Assembly: GCA_946479005.1 (NCBI GenBank)
Contig: CAMLEM010000119.1
Coordinates: 1 to 5,999 of the forward strand
DNA length: 5,999 nucleotides
Origin: an uncultured Chitinophagaceae bacterium
GTDB taxonomy: Bacteria > Bacteroidota > Bacteroidia > Chitinophagales > Chitinophagaceae
Direction: 5' to 3'
Shown: positions 1 through 5,513 of the stretch, in pieces
Layout of the letters: each line of letters starts with the position of its first letter
Numbering within the stretch: position 1 is the stretch's first letter
Program-made: the position numbers and the translations under genes
The notes under the pieces: generated by a model
Told to the model about the DNA's origin: nothing
Databases searched by the model: none
What the model saw: only the letters and a program-made list of their open reading frames with translations

Positions 1-104
1 ATCCATTGATCCGTAATGTCAACGATCCTTCCCTCGTCGATCAGCACCAACCCGGATCGAAGGCGTTGATCAGAGATTATGTTTTGTGAACGTAGTGCGA
101 ACAT
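1..104 (-). CDS. allB: Allantoinase, N-terminal fragment (runs off the left edge)
   Basis: The minus strand reads ATG at 104 down to base 1 without a stop, giving 34 residues that begin MFALRSQNII and continue with LRSGLVLIDEGRIVDI. This is the usual N-terminal beta-sandwich start of cyclic amidohydrolases, where a short 'R-S-x-x-I/V' strand is followed by 'VLIxxGxIVxI'; the MFALRS opening is what I recall for bacterial and fungal-type allantoinases. Allantoinase hydrolyses (S)-allantoin to allantoate in the cytoplasm, using a metal centre whose ligands would lie beyond the window. The identity is supported by context: urate oxidase puuD starts 38 bp away on the other strand, and a xanthine dehydrogenase subunit lies at the far end of the window. 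No Shine-Dalgarno site is visible before the ATG, which is normal for Bacteroidota. Another amidohydrolase (guanine deaminase, dihydropyrimidinase-like) cannot be excluded from so short a fragment. Confidence 0.68.
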   Translation of the reverse strand, partial: MFALRSQNIISDQRLRSGLVLIDEGRIVDITDQW

Positions 105-131
105 TAACGTGATTTATCAGCCAACGGCAAG

Positions 132-144
132 AATATTAAATATT
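132..144. promoter_or_regulatory. AT-rich dyad in the allB/puuD divergent gap
   Basis: Arms AATAT and ATATT are perfectly complementary around a central TAA. The dyad lies in the 38-bp gap between the divergent allB (ATG at 104) and puuD starts and covers the putative TTG start of puuD at 143. Its position would suit an operator controlling both purine-catabolic genes. An all-A/T 5-bp dyad is easily found by chance, so this is weak. No clean TAnnTTTG box was found in either direction; the nearest plus-strand match is TATGTTTTG at 78-86, which has one extra base in the spacer. Confidence 0.2.
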
Positions 145-1558
145 GAAACAATTACCTACTTTGCTTTCGATGCTTGTTTGGAGCCTGCTTATACTATTTA
201 CGCTGATTCTCCTGTTGTTTGTATATATGAGCTTCCGCCTGCGTTCCCTGTTAAAAAGCGATGACCTTTCAGACGATGCGAGGGAAAGAAGCGAACTTAC
301 CCAGGGGTGGATCTATGCGGGGATCATCTCCACGTCCATTGCGATGATAGCCAGCCTTTATATGGTCGTTAAAGGTTCCGCTTACGAAGGTCACCTCCAG
401 GAATGGCTGAACATCGTAGTGCGGGTGATGCATATCGGTTTTGGCATTGCTTGGATCGGTGCCTCATTTTATTTCGTATTCCTGGAGAACGCCCTCAACC
501 GAAAAAATGTACGGGAAGACCTGGCCGGTGATCTCTGGGCTGTTCACGGTGGTGGTTTTTATTACCTGGAAAAATACAAGGTAGCTCCTAAAACCCTACC
601 CCGGCATTTACATTGGTTCAAATATGAAGCATATTTCACCTGGCTTACCGGACTGGCGCTTTTATTTATCGTATATTATCTCAACGCCTCCGCTATGCTC
701 GTGCAACCCGGTTCTGCCATTAAACCCGGCACTGCTGTTTCGATCGGGCTGGGTTCTTTCATTGTGGGCTGGCTGTTCTATGATCTTCTCTGCAGATCTC
801 CCCTGAAGAGTAACAGGTTGCCTTTTGGTATTACCGGGATTCTCCTCCTTGCGGGTTTTGCCTGGTTCTACACCCAGGTTTTCAACCCCCGCGCAGCCTT
901 TATTCATTTCGGGGCACTGATTGGCAGCCTGATGGCGGCCAACGTTTTCTTTGTGATCATTCCTTCACAAAAATCAATGGTGAGGGCAGCTAAAAAAGGG
1001 CAAAGCCCGGATGCACAAAAGGGAAAGAACGCGCTGTTTCGTTCCATTCATAATAACTATCTCACCTTTCCCGTGCTCTTTGTAATGGTGAGCAATCATT
1101 TTCCCAGCACTTTTGGGAATGCAAATGCCTGGCTGGTTCTCGCCGGAATTTCCCTGGCCACGGCGGGCATCAAACACTGGTTGAACCTCCGGGAACAGGG
1201 AAGGATCAGCGTTTGGGTATTGCCCGCCTCTGTGATCCTCCTGCTGGCGATCGCCTGGGGAACCGCACCGGAAACCATTTCGGGTAAATGCAGGGAGGTG
1301 AGTTTTGCTGAAGTGAATAATATAATCCAGCAGCGGTGTACCAATTGCCATTCTGCCCGCCCGACCGACAAGATCTATACCGCTCCTCCCAATGGGGTTG
1401 CCTATGATACCCCGGAAGAGATCAGGGCTAAAAAGGATCTCATCCTTCAACGAGTGGTACATACCAAAACGATGCCCCTGAACAACCAGACCGGGATGAC
1501 GCCCGATGAGCGGGAGGCGATCCGATGCTGGATCGAAAATGGAGCGATCATTAACTGA
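143..1558 (+). CDS. puuD: Membrane-bound cytochrome c urate oxidase (urate hydroxylase PuuD)
   Basis: This integral membrane enzyme of the Urate_ox_N family oxidises urate to 5-hydroxyisourate and passes electrons to a C-terminal cytochrome c domain instead of making hydrogen peroxide. Family hallmarks seen here are MHIGFGIAWIGASFYF (96-111), HGGGFYYLEKY (135-145) and LHWFKYEAYFTW (156-167). About ten hydrophobic helices lie near residues 10-30, 57-75, 90-114, 165-183, 198-216, 227-245, 252-273, 306-318, 328-346 and 356-373. The cytochrome c domain (about 383-471) carries CTNCH (C399, C402, H403 for heme c) and a probable axial methionine in TMPLNN (M444), followed by TGMTPDER. The start is uncertain: TTG at 143 is preceded by an A-rich leader and an in-frame stop at 137-139, while ATG at 170 (residue 10) would shorten the first helix. 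At 471 residues it appears to have about 80 extra N-terminal residues with two helices. It abuts htpG tail to tail. Confidence 0.93.
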   Translation: MKQLPTLLSMLVWSLLILFTLILLLFVYMSFRLRSLLKSDDLSDDARERSELTQGWIYAGIISTSIAMIASLYMVVKGSAYEGHLQEWLNIVVRVMHIGFGIAWIGASFYFVFLENALNRKNVREDLAGDLWAVHGGGFYYLEKYKVAPKTLPRHLHWFKYEAYFTWLTGLALLFIVYYLNASAMLVQPGSAIKPGTAVSIGLGSFIVGWLFYDLLCRSPLKSNRLPFGITGILLLAGFAWFYTQVFNPRAAFIHFGALIGSLMAANVFFVIIPSQKSMVRAAKKGQSPDAQKGKNALFRSIHNNYLTFPVLFVMVSNHFPSTFGNANAWLVLAGISLATAGIKHWLNLREQGRISVWVLPASVILLLAIAWGTAPETISGKCREVSFAEVNNIIQQRCTNCHSARPTDKIYTAPPNGVAYDTPEEIRAKKDLILQRVVHTKTMPLNNQTGMTPDEREAIRCWIENGAIIN

Positions 1559-1560
1559 TC
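1546..1560. terminator. Small dyad across the puuD/htpG stop-stop junction
   Basis: GATCA (1546-1550) and TGATC (1556-1560) pair around a TTAAC loop, exactly where the puuD stop codon (TGA, 1556-1558) meets the htpG stop codon (TGA on the minus strand, 1561-1559). The stem is only 5 bp and neither strand has a T-run after it, so it is at best a weak bidirectional termination signal. It is listed because no other spacer exists between the two convergent genes. Confidence 0.15.
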
Positions 1561-3448
1561 AATTGCTGAGCTCGGAAACGCTTCTCTCGACAAATCGCGT
1601 GAGGTCGGCGCCCTTGAGCATTCCCTGCGCCAATAATGCCAGGTCGAAGGCCTGCTTTGCCAGGGATTCCTTCCTGTCTGCCGGTGCAGCAAGTATTTTG
1701 GAAACCAAAGGATGATTCGCATTCACTGCCACCTTGTATTGGTCCGGCATCGAGCCATAAAAATCCATTCCCCCGCCCAGGCGCGACATATCCTTCATTC
1801 GGCGCATCCATTCTTCCATAGTCAGGGTGACCGGCAGGCCTTCCTCACCGAGGCTCTCCAGTTCCACCTTCATTGCCGGATTATTTATCGCACGCCCGAA
1901 GATCTCTTTCAGCTCTTTCGCTTCTTCCTCAGTAAGCGTATGAGCCTGGGCTTCCGCCGCGGGTATCAGTTTGTCGATCACATCGGCATCCACTCTTTTC
2001 CATTTGGTTTTCTCCAGCTTCATTTCCATATGGTGAATGAAGTGCGTGTCAATGGGAGAGTTCATCTTCAGAACGTCATACTCCCTTTTTTGCGCCAACT
2101 GGATGAAACTGTCCTGCGCCTCCGGGTCATTGGTGTAGAGATAGATCAATTCGCCGTCCTTGTCGGTTTGCCTGGCCCTGACCTTTTCATTGTACTCCTC
2201 GATCGTGAACTTCTCATCCTTTGTGTTCATTAACAATAAGAATTCCTTTGCCTTCTCGAAGAATTTCTCATCCGACATCGCTCCGTATTTCACGAATATG
2301 CCGATGTCATTCCATTTTTCTTCGTATGATCCTCTTTCTTTTTTGAATAGTTCCCCCCGCTTATCCGCCACCTTCCGGGATATGTAACTGTTTATCTTCT
2401 TCACGTTGCTGTCGGCCTGGAGAAAGGAACGGCTTACATTGAGAGGAATGTCCGGAGAGTCGATCACCCCGTGCAGCAACAGGAGAAATTCGGGCACAAT
2501 ATCCTTCACCTCGTCTGTAATGAATACCTGGCGGCTAAAAAGCCTGATCTTATTACGCTGGATCTCGATGTCTTTTTTCAACCTGGGAAAATAAAGCACC
2601 CCCGTAAGATTGAAAGGATAATCAACGTTCAAATGGATCCAGAACAGGGGTTCTTCCGAAAAAGGATAAAGCTCCCGGTAGAACTCCAGGTAATCTTCGT
2701 CCTTCAGGTCGGAGGGGGCCTTCGTCCAGATCGGCGCAGTGTTATTGATGAAATGATCAACTTCTATGGTCTTGTATTTGGGTTTCCCCTCCTCATCCGT
2801 TCCGTCTTCCACGGATTCTTTTCTTTTACCGAATTGAATGGGTACGGGAAGGAATTTCGCATACTTCTCGAGGATGACCCGGATCCTTTGCTCTTCGAGA
2901 AATTCCTCTGATTCCTGGTTGATGTATAGAATGACCTCCGTTCCTCTTTCTGTGCGCGAGCCTTCCGAGATCTCGAAGTGAGTGCTTCCGTCGCAGATCC
3001 ATCGTGCGGGCTCCGCATTTTCTTCGTAGGATAAGGTCTGTATCTCCACTTTTTCCGCCACCATAAAGGCGGAATAAAATCCGAGTCCGAATTTCCCGAT
3101 GATCTCATTGGCATCCTTTGCATCCCTGAACTTTTCAAGAAACTCAGTGGCGCCCGAAAAAGCGACCTGGTTGATATACTTCCGGATCTCATCTGCTGTC
3201 ATTCCCACGCCCCTGTCGGAGATACGGATCGTTTTCGAAGAAGGATCCACTGTTACTTCCACCTTAAGCTCGCCCAGTTCCCCTTTGAAATGCCCCAGCG
3301 AGGAAAGTCGCTTCAGTTTCTGGGTGGCATCCACCGCGTTGCTGACCAGCTCCCTCAGGAAGATCTCGTTATCCGAATAAAGAAATTTCTTAATGATTGG
3401 AAAAATGTTCTCCGTGTTGATGGATATCGTTCCGGTCTCTGGCTTCAT
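1559..3448 (-). CDS. htpG: Molecular chaperone HtpG (bacterial Hsp90)
   Basis: HtpG is a cytosolic homodimeric ATP-dependent chaperone that remodels client proteins, usually with DnaK. The 629-residue product has the full family length and all domains. In the N-terminal GHKL ATPase, the catalytic base region LRELVSNAVDA contains E33 and N37, the nucleotide-binding DRGVGM is at 78-83, and the lid glycine motif GKFGLGF is at 118-124. The middle domain carries TGVLYFPR and NVSRSFLQ. The C-terminal dimerisation region includes MSRLGGGMDF and NANHPLV. The reading frame extends 17 codons upstream to an ATG at 3499, but I choose ATG at 3448: it gives the standard MKPETGTISINTENIF opening, and a -7 box (3471-3478) lies inside the longer version. 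Its stop codon directly abuts that of puuD, and it diverges from the lipoprotein gene. Stress induction is known for the family; no CIRCE-like element was seen. Confidence 0.97.
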   Translation of the reverse strand: MKPETGTISINTENIFPIIKKFLYSDNEIFLRELVSNAVDATQKLKRLSSLGHFKGELGELKVEVTVDPSSKTIRISDRGVGMTADEIRKYINQVAFSGATEFLEKFRDAKDANEIIGKFGLGFYSAFMVAEKVEIQTLSYEENAEPARWICDGSTHFEISEGSRTERGTEVILYINQESEEFLEEQRIRVILEKYAKFLPVPIQFGKRKESVEDGTDEEGKPKYKTIEVDHFINNTAPIWTKAPSDLKDEDYLEFYRELYPFSEEPLFWIHLNVDYPFNLTGVLYFPRLKKDIEIQRNKIRLFSRQVFITDEVKDIVPEFLLLLHGVIDSPDIPLNVSRSFLQADSNVKKINSYISRKVADKRGELFKKERGSYEEKWNDIGIFVKYGAMSDEKFFEKAKEFLLLMNTKDEKFTIEEYNEKVRARQTDKDGELIYLYTNDPEAQDSFIQLAQKREYDVLKMNSPIDTHFIHHMEMKLEKTKWKRVDADVIDKLIPAAEAQAHTLTEEEAKELKEIFGRAINNPAMKVELESLGEEGLPVTLTMEEWMRRMKDMSRLGGGMDFYGSMPDQYKVAVNANHPLVSKILAAPADRKESLAKQAFDLALLAQGMLKGADLTRFVERSVSELSN

Positions 3449-3461
3449 ATAAAACTGTTTT

Positions 3462-3474
3462 TTTGCGCCGCAAA
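3462..3474. promoter_or_regulatory. GC-centred dyad overlapping the htpG -7 box
   Basis: TTTGC (3462-3466) and GCAAA (3470-3474) form a perfect inverted repeat around GCC. It overlaps the distal half of the htpG -7 box and would span or adjoin the transcription start, so it could be an operator or the foot of a 5' leader hairpin. A TTTGC run after TAnn is a common composition in promoters of this phylum, so the dyad may be incidental. Confidence 0.25.
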
Positions 3475-3478
3475 GATA
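3471..3478 (-). promoter_or_regulatory. Putative Bacteroidota-type -7 promoter box of htpG
   Basis: On the minus strand these bases read TATCTTTG, an exact match to the TAnnTTTG consensus used by the primary sigma factor of Bacteroidota. The box lies 22 bp upstream of the ATG at 3448, giving a short A-rich leader that includes seven consecutive A residues. A convincing TTG-type -33 element at the expected distance was not found. The box also argues against the in-frame upstream ATG at 3499. Confidence 0.6.
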
Positions 3479-3583
3479 GCCAAGCAGGGATAAATTCACC
3501 GCGTATCATCCCTTACACATTGCAGAAAAAACGGATTCAAAATGGCACGGTATTTCATTTTTCCCCTGAGAAAACAGATCGTT

Positions 3584-3964
3584 ATGAAAAGGAAGAGCTT
3601 ATCTACAGGCGTATTGATCGGGGCAGTACTAACAATGGTTGTATCACAGAGTTGTACAAAAAGCGCCCTACAGGATGGTCCGCTCGCCTCCCAGGGTGTT
3701 TCAGATACTACGAATACCATTGGCATCACGGGAAATTCATACAGCAAACCAGATCATTGGGTGGGAAAGAACATCCCGGTTACCTGGGTGAACCGCGATA
3801 ATAAGGTGCATACCGTGACTGCCGACAATGGCAGCTGGAGCAGCGGGCCAATGGAACCGGGAACCAGCTATACAAGAAGTTTCAGCGAGACAGGTTCTTA
3901 CAGTTATCACGATGAGTTTTCCACGGCGAGGGCGGCAATCAATGTTTTTGGACGAGAGGAGTAA
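3584..3964 (+). CDS. Cupredoxin-like lipoprotein lacking most copper ligands
   Basis: This 126-residue protein is predicted to be exported and lipidated. It has a basic start (KRK), a hydrophobic stretch (about 6-20) and a lipobox ending SQS-C with the acylated Cys at 24. From about residue 40 on it follows the plastocyanin/azurin-like layout: VGKNIPVTWVNRD, then VHTVT with H76, then SSGPMEPGTSY, then the last hairpin GSYSYHDEF and a closing strand AAINVF. Functional relatives carry Y-x-Y-x-C-x-x-H-x-x-M-x-G in that last loop. Here the Cys, His and Met positions appear to be D110, S113 and R116, leaving H76 plus an adjacent H109. A type-1 blue copper centre is therefore unlikely, and a structural role or a different metal site is possible. 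ATG at 3584 is preferred over ATG at 3542, which would add 14 residues before the signal peptide. Its end overlaps the next gene by 26 bp, tail to tail. The function is unknown. Confidence 0.85.
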   Translation: MKRKSLSTGVLIGAVLTMVVSQSCTKSALQDGPLASQGVSDTTNTIGITGNSYSKPDHWVGKNIPVTWVNRDNKVHTVTADNGSWSSGPMEPGTSYTRSFSETGSYSYHDEFSTARAAINVFGREE

Positions 3965-5480
3965 CCCTTCCCGCAATAGAAGGGATGATGATCTCATAAT
4001 TCACTATGCCAAATTTTTTAACCACTTCGTCCACCAGTTCTTCGCGGACAACGAGCAGGATCTTTTTTGTAGGTATCTGAAGTGCCCGCCGGAGCACTGC
4101 AGAGAAGCCCTTGTCTTTGAGCTCAAGAGGACCGATCTCGTCAATGACCAGCCAGCCTTCTTTGTCAAATGCCTCAATGAGCGAATTTTCTGCTTTTAGA
4201 AATGCTTCCAGGCTGAACCTGTACCGGCCAACCTCGAAGGAAGGCTCCTGTTCGCTGATCGCCTCCATAGGAAAGGTCTCCCCTGATCCAATTTCCTCGA
4301 AGTACCGGGTTCCATCGATCTTCGGACTGAGAATTCCCAGCGCCTGGTTTACATTCAACCAGGCCTGGAGATAAGTTGTTTTACCGGAATGTACCGGGCC
4401 TGAGAGGATCAACACTTGAGGCTCTGCGCGGATCACATTGACCAGAACGGTTTTAATAAAAAGCGGAAGCCGGGAAACGGACTTTTCCCCCTTATGCTTT
4501 TTCCAGGCTGCACCTATAATGTTCCGTATCTCCGGAAGGGTTCTCTCAATGTCTGCGACCTCCTGTTTCAGGGCAGATCTTTTCTTCGCCAGCCATTTTT
4601 GGAGGAGCCCCTTTAACAAAGGACCTACCAACACCACCCAACCGATAATAACAAGGAGCGAACGGACAAGGATCTCCACGACAGGTCCCGGGGGTAAGAC
4701 CGGTTCCCCAAGTCTCAACTGCGATTGAATAAAAAGCAAAAAGAGCAGGACCCATAAACCCCGGATCAACACAGTCTTCCTCCGCTTTTTTAATACGTGA
4801 ACATTATCTGCGGGCAGCGGGTCGTTCAAACGGAAACGGGGATCGGCATACAGTTTATGAAGGCTTCCGGGTAATCTTCCTGCAAACCATCCAATGATAA
4901 GCCCCGCCAGGAGATGAACCCCGAGGTAAGTACCGATGATCCAGGAACTGTAATTTGTAAAAATGGATCTTCCTGTGAGCCGGTTGAGCAGATCGTTGAC
5001 AGCTATCCAGAGATCATTTCCGTAAACGATCGTCAAAACCAAAATTCGTTGCAGGCCCGATTCCATTAATGCCAGCAGGGCAAGCAACAGGGTGGAAATG
5101 GTAAAATGCTTCCTTCCCCTGAAAAGGATCTCACCCATCAGCCCCTGGAAGAAAACCGCGATGTAGGCTGCAGGGCCCGCCTGTGGACTCAGTATAAACT
5201 TGAATATGGCAACGATGATCGTCGCCTTAAGTATGGATCCTTTCGCCGGGTGAAACCAGGCGATCAGGGAAATACAAAGCACAGCACAACCTCCAACGAC
5301 CAGGCCCGAAACGGGTAATCTCAATCCGTGAATCAAACCGCCCACCATTGCTTCGCAAAGAATCCATAATGCCACAAGCCGGTAATACACCGGATCCAGC
5401 CTGGCCCTGCTCTTCCCTGGTCGCAGAACTGTTCCTGCTTTTATCGTTGCTTCAGCCTCCAATGCGTGTTGCTTGTTCAC
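3939..5480 (-). CDS. Polytopic membrane protein with C-terminal THEP1/NTPase_1-type domain
   Basis: The product has 513 residues in three parts. Residues about 30-210 hold roughly six hydrophobic helices (near 31-50, 58-76, 82-120, 126-150, 176-200) with small-residue-rich turns such as SPQAGPAAYIAVFFQGLMGEILF, somewhat like substrate-binding (S) components of ECF transporters. Residues about 236-350 have two more helices followed by amphipathic stretches (LPEIRNIIGAAWKKHKG, 315-331) that loosely recall EcfT coupling helices. Residues about 355-490 are a P-loop NTPase: Walker A GPVHSGKT (361-368, K367) and Walker B LVIDEIGPLEL (444-454, D447, E448), with the DEIGPLEL..KGF signature of NTPase_1/THEP1-like proteins. 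No ABC signature (LSGGQ) is present. The start is a GTG at 5480; the upstream ATG on this strand is out of frame. It is divergent from xdhA with a 33-bp gap, which suggests a link to purine oxidation or molybdenum cofactor supply. The NTPase domain is well supported; the transporter reading is inference. Confidence 0.82.
   Translation of the reverse strand: MNKQHALEAEATIKAGTVLRPGKSRARLDPVYYRLVALWILCEAMVGGLIHGLRLPVSGLVVGGCAVLCISLIAWFHPAKGSILKATIIVAIFKFILSPQAGPAAYIAVFFQGLMGEILFRGRKHFTISTLLLALLALMESGLQRILVLTIVYGNDLWIAVNDLLNRLTGRSIFTNYSSWIIGTYLGVHLLAGLIIGWFAGRLPGSLHKLYADPRFRLNDPLPADNVHVLKKRRKTVLIRGLWVLLFLLFIQSQLRLGEPVLPPGPVVEILVRSLLVIIGWVVLVGPLLKGLLQKWLAKKRSALKQEVADIERTLPEIRNIIGAAWKKHKGEKSVSRLPLFIKTVLVNVIRAEPQVLILSGPVHSGKTTYLQAWLNVNQALGILSPKIDGTRYFEEIGSGETFPMEAISEQEPSFEVGRYRFSLEAFLKAENSLIEAFDKEGWLVIDEIGPLELKDKGFSAVLRRALQIPTKKILLVVREELVDEVVKKFGIVNYEIIIPSIAGRVTPLVQKH
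3965..3984 (+). terminator. Hairpin directly after the cupredoxin-like gene
   Basis: CCCTTC (3965-3970) and GAAGGG (3979-3984) form a perfect 6-bp stem with an 8-nt loop, starting at the base after the TAA stop of the lipoprotein gene. There is no T-run after it, so it is not a classical intrinsic terminator, though it could stabilise the mRNA 3' end or aid termination. It lies inside the coding sequence of the convergent membrane protein gene. Confidence 0.3.
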
Positions 5481-5513
5481 GAAATAAGAATAAATACTTC
5501 ATAACTTTATTTT
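5481..5513. promoter_or_regulatory. 33-bp divergent start region, membrane NTPase / xdhA
   Basis: Both flanking genes begin with GTG and point away from each other across an A/T-rich 33-bp gap. On the plus strand TAACTTTA (5502-5509) matches seven of eight positions of TAnnTTTG, but it ends only four bases before the xdhA GTG, which would imply a nearly leaderless message. No clear box was found for the minus-strand gene. Both promoters must overlap each other or extend into the opposite coding sequence. Confidence 0.35.

Noticed and set aside
79..264. 61-codon plus-strand open frame starting at 79
   Set aside because: It overlaps the start of puuD in another frame and the allB start on the other strand, and its product has no recognisable features.
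974..1462. 162-codon minus-strand open frame within puuD
   Set aside because: It lies opposite the conserved PuuD helices and the heme-binding domain; its composition and lack of motifs fit an antisense shadow.
1712..2233. 173-codon plus-strand open frame within htpG
   Set aside because: It is antisense to conserved HtpG codons, has an His/Phe/Leu-rich composition typical of a shadow frame, and shows no recognisable motif.
3542..3583. Upstream ATG that would extend the cupredoxin-like protein by 14 residues
   Set aside because: The added residues precede the basic n-region of the lipoprotein signal peptide; starting at 3584 gives a normal-length signal ending at C24.
3584..3964. Cupredoxin-like lipoprotein as the electron acceptor for the PuuD cytochrome c domain
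   Set aside because: The position in a purine locus made this tempting, but three of the four type-1 copper ligands are absent and htpG separates the genes on the opposite strand.
3939..5480. Membrane NTPase as an ABC transporter ATPase/permease fusion
   Set aside because: The P-loop domain has DEIGPLEL typical of THEP1-like NTPases and lacks an LSGGQ-type signature, so it is not an ABC ATPase.
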